36,215 nucleotides of DNA from Verrucomicrobiales bacterium (GCA_005805305.1 SYMW01000290.1:1-36215), one strand, 5' to 3'; counted from the stretch's first letter, positions 22,954-31,983 are shown. Notes: generated by a model not told the origin, from the sequence alone. Made by a program: numbers and translations.

Positions 22954-25900
22954 ATGCCGCGCGTGTGCTTCACTGCCTGTTTTGCGCTCATTTTTAGTTG
23001 GGTTTGCGCGTTCGCGGTAAGGGCTGCGGATCCATTTGGGGAAGGGGTCCGACCGACCGATCCTTTGGACCCGGAAGCGGAACGTAAAGGATTCCGGCTT
23101 CCGCCGGATTTCGAAGCGACCCTCTTTGTCGCCGAGCCCAGAATCGCCAAGCCCATGAACATGGCTTTTGACGGCAGGGGACGGCTTTGGGTGACCACCA
23201 CTCTCGAGTATCCATTTGCCGCCCCATTGGACAAAAAAGGGAGGGATTCCATCGTCGTGCTCGAGGACAAGGACGGCGATGGCCATGCGGAGTTCGCGAC
23301 GACGTTCGCGGACGGGTTGAATATTCCGACAGGCGTTTATCCTTACAGGAATGGCGTGATTGCTTGGAGCATCCCTAACATTTGGTATTTTGAGGATACC
23401 GACAATGATGGAAAAGCCGACAAACGGACCGTTTTGTACGGACCTCTGGGTTGGGAGCGGGACACGCACGGGATGAGTTCCTCGTTCCGGCGCGGGTTGG
23501 ACGGCTGGCTTTACATCACCCACGGGTTCAACAACGATTCCGTCGTTCGTGGGAGGGATGGTTCCGAGATCAAGATGAACTCGGGCAACATCTATCGGGT
23601 GCGGGTCGATGGGGCGAGCGTTGAGCAATTCTCATGGGGTCAGGTGAATCCATTCGGGCTCGGCTTCGATCCGCTGGGGAACTTGTTCTCCGCGGACTGC
23701 CATAGCTCGCCGATTTATCAAGTGCTCCGCGGAGCCTATTATCCGAGCTTCGGCAAGGGCCACGATGGCCTTGGGTTTGGTCCAACCCTCATGCAGCACA
23801 GTCACGGATCCACGGCGATCGCGGGATTGGTTTATCTTTCTGACGACCGATGGCCGGCGCCGTTTCGTGACAACATCTTCGTCGGCAATGTCATGACCAG
23901 CCGCATCAACCGCGACACTCTCGAAGATCAAGGCGCGTCCAGAATAGCCCGCGAGGCACCCGACTTTCTCGTCGCCGAGGATCCCTGGTTCCGGCCAGTG
24001 GACTTGCAGTTTGGTCCTGACGGCGCCCTTTATGTGGCGGATTTTTACAACAGAATCATTGGCCATTACGAAGTCCCATTGACGCACCCTGGCAGGGATC
24101 GTGACAAGGGCCGCATTTGGAGAATTCGATACAAACCCGCAAGCAGCCGGCCGCTCAACTTGCGCAATGCATCGGTGGAAGACTTATGGGCTGAGATAGG
24201 GGACTCGAATCAAACCCGGCGTTACCTGGCGACGGAAGAGTTGGTGGAGCGAGGCGCCCCAAAGGTCGTGGATTTGATTCAAGAAAGGTGGCGTGGTGGT
24301 GTGGCTCACTGGCGACAAAAGGCGCACGGTTTGTGGATTTTACGCCGGCTTGGCGGGCTGGATTTAGCCATGGCGAGGGCTGGATGCACCGATGCCAGCC
24401 GGGATGTTCGGACCCATGCCCAAAAGATTCTCTCTGAAATTCCTCATTCCGAGTGGCGGTCCGAACATCGAGATCTGGCGGTTGCAGGCTTGTCGGACCC
24501 GGATGCCTGGGTGCGAAGAGCTGCCGCCGATGCATTAGGGCAGCACCCGGCGTTGGAGAATATCGAACCATTGCTGAGACTCCGGGCGCTGGTGCCGGAT
24601 CAGGACGGGCATTTGCTCCACGGAGTTCGCATGGCACTGCGAAACCAGATGAAGGTTCCAGGGAGTTTTTCAAAGTTCTTTGGAACTGACGTGCCGGCGA
24701 AGGATCGCGCGGCTTTGGCCGATGTCGTGGTGGCGGTGCCGGGCGCCGAAGCAGCCTCATTTTTGGTTGACCAGTTAAAGCGGGGCTCCGCGGCGCGTGC
24801 ATCCCAAGAGGACATGTTCAGACATGTCGCGAGGCATGGCCGCGAAGCCGACCTGGAGACCTTGGCGGAAATGGCGACGGTTCGGTTTAGTGATGATCTC
24901 ACAACTCAGGTCTCCTTGTTCCAAGCGTTGCAGGCCGGGGTGGGGCAGCGGGGAGGCGCCCTCGGTCCCAGCGTCCGCCATTGGGGGGGCGCGCTGGCTC
25001 GGGCTTTGCTGAAATCCACGGATGCCGGCGTGGCTGCCTGGTCAAACCAGCCTATTGAAGGCGCCGCCAATCCGCGCAACCCGTGGTTTCTACAGTCACG
25101 AGCTTCAAGCGACGGAGATCGGAGCGCTTTGTTTCTTTGCAGCCTGCCGACTGGCGGCGAATCATTCACAGGCGTCCTTAGATCGCCCTCTTTTGCGGTG
25201 CCCGAGAAACTCGCTTTTTACGTCGCTGGACATGACGGATTTCCTGACAAGCCAGCCCAAAAAAGGAATGGAGTACGCTTGAGAGACGCGGCTTCCTCCG
25301 AAATCTTGGCGGAAACATTCGCCCCAAGAAATGACCTCGCACAGCCTGTTTCGTGGGACCTGACAGCTCACATGGGAAAGAAAGGCATTCTCGAGATTGT
25401 GGATGGCGACAACGGAAGCGCTTTTGCCTGGATCGCGGCTGGCCGGTTCAATCCCGCGGTGGTCCCCATGCCCGCCATCAGCCCGAGCCTGACCAGCCAA
25501 CGGCAGCAGGCGTCCGCGGAGCTTGCCGGAAGTTTGCGAATCGAGGATCTCGCCATTCGCTTCCTAGAATTGCTTGCCAGCGATTCGACCGAATTGGAAG
25601 CGCGCGCGGCGATGGCTCGGTCGTTGGCCGTGCTTCGACCGAGCGAGAAGTTTGCCACCCTGGCACCTCTGGTTGGAGATGCGACCCTGCCGGCCTCGGT
25701 GCGGAGCCGGATCAGCGCCGCGCTCGCCAATCCTAACTCGGGCGACCCGCACTCCATTGTGATCGAAGTAATCCAGACCGCCCCATACCGGGGTCAGGTG
25801 AAGCTCGTGCAAGCGGTGGCAGGAAACCCGCGCGGAGCCGAACGCATTATTGGAATGACAGAAGCAGGCCAGCTTTCTCCGAGGCTCCTGCAGGAACGCT

Positions 25901-26457
25901 CTGTCGCGGAGAAGTTGAAGGCCACATTGGATCCATCGGCTTCCGGTCGTTTGGCCAAACTGATGGCTAAACTGCCTCCTATGAATCAGGAGATTGCGAG
26001 GTTGGTGGAGAACCGCCGGGCGGGCTACAATCCCGTTTCAGCGAAGCCGGTTCAGGGTGCCGCCCTGTTTAATCAACATTGCGCCGCATGCCATCAAATC
26101 GATGGCAGAGGCGGTTTGGTGGGGCCTCAATTGGATGGCATCGGCAACCGGGGGCTCGAGCGGCTTTGCGAAGATATCTTGGATCCAAACCGCAACGTGG
26201 ATGTGGCTTTTCGAAGCCAGTTGATTGTATTGAAAGACGGGGATGTGATCTCAGGTCTTCTCCGCAGGGAAGAAGGAGAAACGCTCGTGGTCGCGGACGC
26301 GACGGGAAAGGAACAGTTGGTTCCGAAAAAGTCCGTTCAGGAACGACGACCTTCGGAATTATCCCTCATGCCTGAGAACATCGGCGAACTCCTTTCGCAA
26401 GAAGACTTCAATCACCTGCTGTCGTTCCTGCTCTCGAAGGGCTCGGTGGGCAGGTAG
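22954..26457 (+). CDS. Giant PVC-type protein: beta-propeller dehydrogenase, HEAT repeats, heme c domain
   Basis: This secreted protein has about 1167 residues. A signal peptide (CFTACFALIFSWVCAFAVRAAD) is followed by a propeller (FRLPPDFEATLFVAEPRIAK, AFDGRGRLWVTTTLEYPF, DTDNDGKADKRTVLYG, LQFGPDGALYVADFYNRIIG; about residues 40-400). A long HEAT-like region follows (VEDLWAEIGDSNQTRRYLATEE onward), then an insert with beta-sheet character near 700-830. The C-terminal heme c domain has FNQHCAACHQIDGRGGLVGP (about 1037-1056), DILDPNRNVDVAFRSQ and PSELSLMPENIGELLSQEDF. A single CxxCH predicts one heme. TTG 22933 extends it by seven residues; ATG 22954 gives a clean signal. It keeps in one chain what the 16850-19348 and 15539-16810 pair encodes separately. 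Its reaction is not known. Confidence 0.92.
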   Translation: MPRVCFTACFALIFSWVCAFAVRAADPFGEGVRPTDPLDPEAERKGFRLPPDFEATLFVAEPRIAKPMNMAFDGRGRLWVTTTLEYPFAAPLDKKGRDSIVVLEDKDGDGHAEFATTFADGLNIPTGVYPYRNGVIAWSIPNIWYFEDTDNDGKADKRTVLYGPLGWERDTHGMSSSFRRGLDGWLYITHGFNNDSVVRGRDGSEIKMNSGNIYRVRVDGASVEQFSWGQVNPFGLGFDPLGNLFSADCHSSPIYQVLRGAYYPSFGKGHDGLGFGPTLMQHSHGSTAIAGLVYLSDDRWPAPFRDNIFVGNVMTSRINRDTLEDQGASRIAREAPDFLVAEDPWFRPVDLQFGPDGALYVADFYNRIIGHYEVPLTHPGRDRDKGRIWRIRYKPASSRPLNLRNASVEDLWAEIGDSNQTRRYLATEELVERGAPKVVDLIQERWRGGVAHWRQKAHGLWILRRLGGLDLAMARAGCTDASRDVRTHAQKILSEIPHSEWRSEHRDLAVAGLSDPDAWVRRAAADALGQHPALENIEPLLRLRALVPDQDGHLLHGVRMALRNQMKVPGSFSKFFGTDVPAKDRAALADVVVAVPGAEAASFLVDQLKRGSAARASQEDMFRHVARHGREADLETLAEMATVRFSDDLTTQVSLFQALQAGVGQRGGALGPSVRHWGGALARALLKSTDAGVAAWSNQPIEGAANPRNPWFLQSRASSDGDRSALFLCSLPTGGESFTGVLRSPSFAVPEKLAFYVAGHDGFPDKPAQKRNGVRLRDAASSEILAETFAPRNDLAQPVSWDLTAHMGKKGILEIVDGDNGSAFAWIAAGRFNPAVVPMPAISPSLTSQRQQASAELAGSLRIEDLAIRFLELLASDSTELEARAAMARSLAVLRPSEKFATLAPLVGDATLPASVRSRISAALANPNSGDPHSIVIEVIQTAPYRGQVKLVQAVAGNPRGAERIIGMTEAGQLSPRLLQERSVAEKLKATLDPSASGRLAKLMAKLPPMNQEIARLVENRRAGYNPVSAKPVQGAALFNQHCAACHQIDGRGGLVGPQLDGIGNRGLERLCEDILDPNRNVDVAFRSQLIVLKDGDVISGLLRREEGETLVVADATGKEQLVPKKSVQERRPSELSLMPENIGELLSQEDFNHLLSFLLSKGSVGR

Positions 26458-26547
26458 GCGTGCGGCAGGGAACAGGCCCAAAATCGGCCACCAAACGCCC
26501 CTAACCGGCGCCGCCCACCCTGGCCCTGTTCTGTTCTGTTCATTCAA

Positions 26548-26709
26548 CCTTAAAACGGCAATTGAACCTTGTGGAGACTTGCAAAAGCCTGCATGAGAAA
26601 GGCTTGACGAAAAGGGAGGCGTATCCCTTGTGGATCTGGTGAGTGATTCGAAAAAACTTTATCGCCAGGATCTTGGGGAGATTCGCCAGGGGCAACCGCC
26701 AATTTAAGG
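26548..26709 (+). repeat. Dispersed TIR repeat, copy B
   Basis: It begins CCTTAAAACGGCAATTGAAC and ends GGCAACCGCCAATTTAAGG, aligning along the full length with copies A and C (shared core GAGAAAGGCTTGACGA and GTGGATCTGGTGAGTGATTC). The terminal inverted repeats are imperfect. Its right end includes the stop codon of the convergent peroxiredoxin gene, which lies on the other strand. No intact ORF of its own is supported. Confidence 0.85.
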
Positions 26710-27342
26710 TTTATTCGGCTGAGGAGTGTAGCGGAGATAGGGCTTGATCTTGCGCGATCCTTTCGGGAACAAGCTGGGCACATCCTCGTCTTTCACCGAA
26801 GTCATGATGATGCAATCTTGTCCGTTTTCCCAATTGGCCGGGGTCGCGACTTTGTGTTTCGCGGAAAGCTGCAGCGAGTCGATGACTCGCAGAATCTCGG
26901 CGAAATTTCGTCCGGTGGATGCCGGATACGTCAGAGTCAGTTTGATTTTTTTATCTGGCCCGATGATGAATACCGACCGCACCGTCAATGTGTCATCGGC
27001 GTTTGGATGGATCATGTCGTAGAGGTTGGCGACCGTGCGGTCCGGATCCGCGATAACGGGAAAGTTCACCGTTGTGTTCTGCGTTTCGTTGATGTCTCCA
27101 ATCCATCCATGGTGATCCCGAAGGGGATCCACGCTGATCGCGATGCACTTCACATGGCGTTTATCAAATTGATCCTTTAGTTTGGCGACAGCTCCCAGCT
27201 CCGTGGTGCATACCGGCGTGTAATCCTTGGGGTGCGAGAACAGAACTCCCCAGCCCGTCCCCATCCACTCGTGAAATTGGATGGGACCTTCGGTGGTTTC
27301 TGCTTTGAAGTCAGGCGCGGTGTCACCCAGTCTCAGTGGCAT
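26704..27342 (-). CDS. 1-Cys peroxiredoxin (Prx6/AhpC-TSA family)
   Basis: This thiol peroxidase reduces hydrogen peroxide and organic or lipid hydroperoxides. The peroxidatic Cys45 lies in HPKDYTPVCTTELGAVAKL, the classic PxxxTxxC form. LRLGDTAPDFKAETTEGPI is the usual start, and ISVDPLRDHHGWIGDI and VRSVFIIGPDKKIKLTLTYP are typical of the Prx6 branch. The C-terminal 1-CysPrx domain is present (TPANWENGQDCIIMTSV, GSRKIKPYLRYTPQP). Length (212) fits. No signal peptide is present, so it is cytoplasmic. The last residues NKP and the stop codon are read from repeat copy B or its edge, so an insertion may have replaced the native end without harming the domain. It stands alone, with no reductase gene beside it. 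Confidence 0.94.
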   Translation of the reverse strand: MPLRLGDTAPDFKAETTEGPIQFHEWMGTGWGVLFSHPKDYTPVCTTELGAVAKLKDQFDKRHVKCIAISVDPLRDHHGWIGDINETQNTTVNFPVIADPDRTVANLYDMIHPNADDTLTVRSVFIIGPDKKIKLTLTYPASTGRNFAEILRVIDSLQLSAKHKVATPANWENGQDCIIMTSVKDEDVPSLFPKGSRKIKPYLRYTPQPNKP

Positions 27343-27783
27343 AATTTACTTGGTAAATGTCGTTTAATTTTATCAGCCTGATCTTGATCCGGGTTAGGAT
27401 CAGGACCATGATCAAGCCGTTTCTATCCCCTAACTCGGCCGCGGGCAATCCATAGCCGATGCCGTCCATAGGACCGAATAAGACCGCCAGTATAACTCGA
27501 GCCCCAAAAGGATCAACTCAAGTTTGGGAGAATCCATTCGCTCCGCTTGACCGATGCCGGGATTATTGAGATGTATAAACCTAAACTCAGGCGATCTGGC
27601 GTTTACGGGATGGAGTTGCATGGCTCGGTTCGTGTTTACCCGGGGCCAGCCGTCAAAATCCCGGTCAACGAGCCTGAAACCGCTCGCGCGATTTTTCCGA
27701 CCAAAGCAAATCACTGGCCCTTGTTTGATCCAGTCGCAGTTCGCTCTCGCGGCATCAAGCCGAGAGTCAATGAAAGGTGGTGC
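27343..27783. other. 441-bp leader region with GATC-rich inverted repeats and uninterpreted open frames
   Basis: Between two divergent genes lies a long gap. Near its left end, CCTGATC (27377-27383) and GATCAGG (27398-27404) form a perfect inverted repeat, and CTTGATC (27383-27389) pairs with GATCAAG (27410-27416). The remainder is open in several frames on both strands, but none shows a family I can name. It may hold the peroxiredoxin and amidohydrolase promoters, a second kind of dispersed repeat, or a gene remnant. Confidence 0.5.
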
Positions 27784-28728
27784 ATGAATAGAGTTGTCTC
27801 TCATAAAACTCGGGCAGACGGCCTCACGCGGCGGGAATTCCTTGCGGCCGCCGGAGGCATGGCGGCATCTCTGGCTTGGAGCGCGCACGGACAACCCACG
27901 CCACCGACGTCGGAGCCGGTCATCGACATCCACCAGCACACCAACTACAGGGATCGCACTAACGCCCAGTTGGTGGCGCACCAGCGCGCCCTCGGGATCA
28001 CCCAGACGATCCTGCTCCCCGCTGGCCGTTTGTTCGGGCTCGATGCTGGTTGCGGCGGCAACGAGTCGGTCATGCAGCTCGCACGCGAGTTTCCAAAGGA
28101 ATTCGTCTTTTTCGCGAACGAAGTCGCGGATCTTCCCGAGGCTCGCCAGGAGATCGAGAAATACTTGAAGCGCGGCGCCATCGGCATCGGCGAGCAGAAG
28201 TTCAACGTCGAGTCGGATTCTTCCTATCTGGAGTCGATCGCGGGAATCGCGCGGGAATTTCGCGTGCCCGTGCTGATGCATTTTCAGTTCGGCACCTACA
28301 ATACCAGCATCGAACGTTTCCACAAAATCTTGGAGAAATTCCCGGGCGTCAACTTCATTGGCCATGCCCAAACCTGGTGGGGCAACATCGACAAAAAGCA
28401 TGATCAAACGGTGCTGTATCCCACAGGGCGCGTCGAGCCCGGGGGGATCACGGACCGGTTGCTCCGAGATTACCCAAACATGTTTGCCGATATGTCCGCC
28501 GGTTCTGGTTTGAACGCCCTGCTTCGCGATGAAGAACACACGGTCGCGTTCATGGTCCGGCATCAGGATAAACTCCTGTTCGGCACGGATTGCAACGACG
28601 CCTTGGGAAGAGGCCCTGGATGCCAGGGCGCCCAAACCCTGGCGGCCGTCCGCCGCCTCGCGCCCGAGAAAAAGATCGAACGCAAATTGCTTTACGATAA
28701 CGCCCGAACGTTGTTCAAGCTCGGCTGA
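27784..28728 (+). CDS. Tat-exported amidohydrolase (amidohydrolase 2-like metal-dependent hydrolase)
   Basis: This TIM-barrel metal hydrolase has about 314 residues. A Tat signal (LTRREFLAAAGGMAASLAWS) follows the ATG at 27784; the ORF track starts it 79 codons earlier at 27547, but that extension is not protein-like. Metal-ligand segments are visible: VIDIHQHTNY (HxH, about residues 41-50), VLMHFQFGTYN (about 160), FIGHAQTWWG (about 190) and LLFGTDCNDALGRG with the catalytic Asp. The Asp ending and the DNARTLFKLG tail are as in the family. It should act in the periplasm on an unknown carboxylate or amide-type substrate. There is no close neighbour on the same strand, and the SHC gene converges with it 1 bp away. 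Confidence 0.9.
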   Translation: MNRVVSHKTRADGLTRREFLAAAGGMAASLAWSAHGQPTPPTSEPVIDIHQHTNYRDRTNAQLVAHQRALGITQTILLPAGRLFGLDAGCGGNESVMQLAREFPKEFVFFANEVADLPEARQEIEKYLKRGAIGIGEQKFNVESDSSYLESIAGIAREFRVPVLMHFQFGTYNTSIERFHKILEKFPGVNFIGHAQTWWGNIDKKHDQTVLYPTGRVEPGGITDRLLRDYPNMFADMSAGSGLNALLRDEEHTVAFMVRHQDKLLFGTDCNDALGRGPGCQGAQTLAAVRRLAPEKKIERKLLYDNARTLFKLG

Positions 28729-28729
28729 T

Positions 28730-30604
28730 TCATTGGGTTTTCGAGAGGCTTTGCAACGCGGCTACCGCGAAGGCTTTTGGATAGAGTTTCTCGTGATACC
28801 AAAGTTTCGCGAAATACAGGCCGATCGGGGAGGGCAGCTCCAGCCCGCCAGAGTCAATCGCCTGAATCATCCAGGACTCCCCACCTGCTATGGCGGCCTC
28901 GAGAGAATCCTTGTTTTCAATGGCTTCGTGATCGCGGGCGTGGCCAAGAGCTTCCAAAGCGAGGGCCGTCTCCTCGATCGTGCAGGGGCCATTCCCCCTT
29001 TCCCCACTCCAGCCTCCAGTTGAATGCTGGGATGAGATCAAGTACCCGGTCCCCTGGTTGCAGGCGCGGCGGACTGGCGCCATCGAAGGCCATTGTCTGA
29101 GCAACCGTTCCAAGGCAAGAACGACTCGGGACGTCCCATAAGTTCTATTGACTTCATTCCGAGCGTGCTGGCAACCGAACCACAGAGGAACCCAGGAGCC
29201 CTCGGTTTCCTGAGTGCGCACCAGGTACGCGGCGGCCCTTTCGAGAGCCCTTCTCGTTTCCTCGGCGGTGCGTGGATCCTGTGAGGAGAGCCACATGAGC
29301 CAGGCTCGCATGGCGTGGGCTGTGATATCGGGGCTGCTTCGATCAAACGGCAACGCCCCCCAGCCGCGGCAAAAAGTGGGGATTCCCCCATCCCGGTTCT
29401 GAAGCCCCAGCAGCCATCGCACACCGCGCCGGCCCGAATCTTCAAACACTTTTCGGTCCGTTGCCAACCGCGTTCTCGATGAGTCGCCGACTCGAGCACC
29501 ATCGAGAAGCTGGAGAGCGACAAGGGCTCCCGCCGTGTCGTCCGCGTCCGGGACCGCGCCCGGAAGATCCGTCCAACTCCATCCTCCGGGTTTGGCGAGA
29601 GTGTAGGCATGGACCGTTCCGTACTGCTGCCCCATCAACCAGTCCATGAGGGTTCTCAATTGGTCTGGATTCAACGATGTTGTCTTGCGCGCAGACAGCA
29701 ACGCACTGACGCTCAGCGTCGTGACCCAAGTGCTCAAGTTGGTGTCGATCGGCCAACTACCGTCCTGGCGGGCAGACGATACCAAGAACTCAATCCCTTT
29801 CCGCACAACTGGATGATCCGTGAGTTGCATTGAGGCCAGACTCATGGTGACGAAACTCGTGAGCGGGGTGGCTTCCAAAAACCCCCCGTTGGAGGGCTGA
29901 ATCTGCTCCAAAATGCCCAGCGTTCGGTGTCGAACCCTGTTTCGGAGTGCGCGGAGGAATGGGTTTCTCGTTGGAGCGTGGTAATGTCTCGCCTGGCCGA
30001 TGGCGATGAGCGCGGGCAGGGCATAGCTCACGACCGGCAATTGGAGGGTGGCAAACCACTGCCGCGGCAGGGCCGCGAGTTCGAATGGCAGCGCAACGAC
30101 TGCTTCCCAAGCCTTCGCGCCATCCCCAAGCCGTCCGCACAGGACGCAATGGGCGAGGATGGGAATCGAGAACGTTCGATCTTTGCCATAGCGCGCCTTG
30201 AGCGCATCGATCAGAGCGGGGGAGTCTGATCGGCCCACCGTGGTCGTGAGCCATGAACGAGCGCGGGCGACTGTTTCGGGATGCTGCAAGTCCCCATCCT
30301 CCACCACGCCGAACGCCGACCAGCACAGGGTCGTGGTGCTGATGTTGCTCAGGCTGTGAACGGTATCCCCCCATCCTCCGTCTCCGTTTTGATGCCCCGC
30401 GAGCCAATCAAGGCCTGAACGGATCAACGGCAACAGCCTTGCGTCTCTGGTCAAGGCATGACGTCGCACCGTGGCCAGAGCCACGACCGCCGTCGCGGTG
30501 GACAAAGCGCTGCTTGAAAGAAATCCGTCCCACCAACCGTGAACGTTCCTTTCGGCTAGGAGGGACTGGATCGCGAGCTCGCGGGAGCGTCTCAAATCCG
30601 CCAT
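28730..30604 (-). CDS. shc: Squalene-hopene cyclase family (class II triterpene cyclase)
   Basis: This class II terpene cyclase has about 624 residues, within the SHC range. The catalytic DxDD motif is in LPGAVPDADDTAGALVALQL (about residues 344-363). QW-type repeats recur: DWLAGHQNGDGGWGD, RTQETEGSWVPLWFG, SSQHSTGGWSGERG. GLQNRDGGIPTFCRGWG then ALPFDRSSPDITAHAMRAW matches SHC closely, as do GPCTIEETALALEALGH and the C-terminal YFAKLWYHEKLYPKAF. It would cyclise squalene to hopene or a related triterpene at the inner membrane. The window's HpnD-like synthase could feed it. TTG 30619 adds five residues and abuts the stop of the DCC gene; ATG 30604 was chosen. These two genes appear to be one operon. 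Product specificity cannot be read from the sequence. Confidence 0.9.
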   Translation of the reverse strand: MADLRRSRELAIQSLLAERNVHGWWDGFLSSSALSTATAVVALATVRRHALTRDARLLPLIRSGLDWLAGHQNGDGGWGDTVHSLSNISTTTLCWSAFGVVEDGDLQHPETVARARSWLTTTVGRSDSPALIDALKARYGKDRTFSIPILAHCVLCGRLGDGAKAWEAVVALPFELAALPRQWFATLQLPVVSYALPALIAIGQARHYHAPTRNPFLRALRNRVRHRTLGILEQIQPSNGGFLEATPLTSFVTMSLASMQLTDHPVVRKGIEFLVSSARQDGSWPIDTNLSTWVTTLSVSALLSARKTTSLNPDQLRTLMDWLMGQQYGTVHAYTLAKPGGWSWTDLPGAVPDADDTAGALVALQLLDGARVGDSSRTRLATDRKVFEDSGRRGVRWLLGLQNRDGGIPTFCRGWGALPFDRSSPDITAHAMRAWLMWLSSQDPRTAEETRRALERAAAYLVRTQETEGSWVPLWFGCQHARNEVNRTYGTSRVVLALERLLRQWPSMAPVRRACNQGTGYLISSQHSTGGWSGERGNGPCTIEETALALEALGHARDHEAIENKDSLEAAIAGGESWMIQAIDSGGLELPSPIGLYFAKLWYHEKLYPKAFAVAALQSLSKTQ

Positions 30605-30619
30605 GACGGTTTCACTCAA

Positions 30620-31072
30620 TCACCGGCGGGTTTGCCCTACGCTCGGTGACTCATGCTCTCTCCTTCGAGTGGGCAGAATCGCGCAGGCGTCCTTGCATCC
30701 AAAGAAACGGCTTAGCAAGTGGCGATTCCGGCTGACCCATTGGTAGATTCTTTCGGCGACCCAGATCACTCCCGGTATCCACAAGACCAGCGCCATGGGG
30801 ATAAGCAATGGCAGTCGCATGCCAACGAATCTCAAGCACCTGGCCCCACGGTGGACTTTTCCGCCTAGCGCGACGCAATGAATTGCTTCAAGCAGGTCTT
30901 CCCGGTGTATCGAGGGAGCCACGAGGCTGGCTTCGGGATTGGATATGGGTAAGAGCCGCAAGGCGTCGAACCAATCCAGCCAGGTCAGCAGCTTCATTTG
31001 AAATGTGCACAGTGGGCAATCGCTGTCGAAGAGCACCACATGATAGCCGTTGTTCCGAGTCGCTTGGCTCAT
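30620..31072 (-). CDS. DCC-family thiol-disulfide-like protein (DUF393)
   Basis: The protein has 150 residues. The opening HVVLFDSDCPLCTFQMKLLTW (about residues 7-27) carries the DxDCPxC signature for which the family is named. LRLLPISNPEASLVAPSIHR and CVALGGKVHRGARCLRFVGM follow, then a membrane-like stretch LPLLIPMALVLWIPGVIWVAERIY. The family is proposed to have a thioredoxin-like fold, but its substrates are not established. It lies directly upstream of the SHC gene on the same strand with no gap beyond the start choice, so the two are probably cotranscribed and this protein may serve in redox care of the membrane. That is inference. The Arg/Glu-rich C-terminus is variable. Confidence 0.87.
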   Translation of the reverse strand: MSQATRNNGYHVVLFDSDCPLCTFQMKLLTWLDWFDALRLLPISNPEASLVAPSIHREDLLEAIHCVALGGKVHRGARCLRFVGMRLPLLIPMALVLWIPGVIWVAERIYQWVSRNRHLLSRFFGCKDACAILPTRRREHESPSVGQTRR

Positions 31073-31245
31073 GATGGCACCGAAGGTATCGGGCCTTTAC
31101 GACGCCGTCAAATGAGGGTCGTATTCCCACGACGGCCACTTAGGCCCTGAGGAACCTATCGACGCATCCCAACCCCCTGGCGCCCATGAAAAACGGCGTG
31201 ACCAACCCATGGACCCCTGGCATCTTAAAGGCACTCATTGCCCCT

Positions 31246-31983
31246 ATGAACGTGATTCCTGGATTGATGGCATCTTGCTTCGGCTTGTTCGCGCTCGCCG
31301 TGTCTCCCATGTGTTGGGCCGCATCCGCCCGTCCCGATGTCGTTCCAACAAACTACCGCCTGCTTTATGAACAGCGGTTCAACCATCCAAGGGCTCTCAA
31401 AGACTTTGTGCAAACCGACCCGCAGGCCTGGCAATGGAGCCGGGAATCGCGCGGAGGCGCCATGGAACTCGCCCGCCAGAGCGGCTACAAGCCGCCTGTT
31501 CGCTCCCCCGTCAACATTGCCTTGATCGAAGGAAAGAAGTTCACCGACTTCGTGATGGAAGTCGATTTGCTGCAAACGGGCGCGGAGTACGGGCATCGGG
31601 ATATGTGTGTCTTTTTTGGCTTTTCGGATCCCAAGAAGTTTTACTACGCGCATGTCGCGACCTCCGCCGACGATCACGCGCACAATGTCTTTATAGTGAA
31701 CGAACAACCTCGAACCAAGATCGCCCGCGAGACAACTCCGGGAGTGAAGTGGGGACAAGGAATTTGGCACAAACTCCGGCTCGAGAGGCGGGGCAGCGAC
31801 GGAAGCATCCGTCTCTTCTTTGACGATATGACACGGCCGATCATGGTGGCGTCGGACACCACCTTTCGCTCCGGTTACATTGGATTTGGTTCTTTCGACG
31901 ACACCGGCAAAGTGGATAACATTCGAATTTGGGGGCCTTCGGTGGAGAGGAAGAAGAGTGGGTTCTTCGCCAACTCGAAGTGA
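31246..31983 (+). CDS. Secreted jelly-roll protein (DUF1080/LamG-like, possible glycan-acting)
   Basis: This is a secreted protein of about 245 residues. The signal peptide (MNVIPGLMASCFGLFALAVS...CWAAS) sits directly after ATG 31246; ATG 31186 adds 20 residues in front of it and is less likely. The body reads like a concanavalin-type jelly roll of the DUF1080/3-keto-glycoside-hydrolase kind common in PVC bacteria: YRLLYEQRFNHPRALKDFVQ, FTDFVMEVDLLQTGAEYGHR, MCVFFGFSDPKKFYYAHVAT, WHKLRLERRGSDGSIRLFFD and SGYIGFGSFDDTGKVDNIRI. Catalytic residues cannot be assigned with confidence. No gene is cotranscribed with it, and the sequence after it leads to a tRNA 3' remnant. Confidence 0.82.
   Translation: MNVIPGLMASCFGLFALAVSPMCWAASARPDVVPTNYRLLYEQRFNHPRALKDFVQTDPQAWQWSRESRGGAMELARQSGYKPPVRSPVNIALIEGKKFTDFVMEVDLLQTGAEYGHRDMCVFFGFSDPKKFYYAHVATSADDHAHNVFIVNEQPRTKIARETTPGVKWGQGIWHKLRLERRGSDGSIRLFFDDMTRPIMVASDTTFRSGYIGFGSFDDTGKVDNIRIWGPSVERKKSGFFANSK

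Noticed and set aside
26458-26547. CTGTT tandem repeat and distant GGCC/CTGTT inverted words as a terminator
   Set aside because: The tandem has only three units and the inverted words are too far apart to form a convincing stem with a U-run.
27430-28635. Long minus-strand ORF (401 codons)
   Set aside because: Most of it is antisense to the Tat amidohydrolase, whose metal-binding motifs and signal peptide are clear; only the part beyond 27784 is left open for comment.
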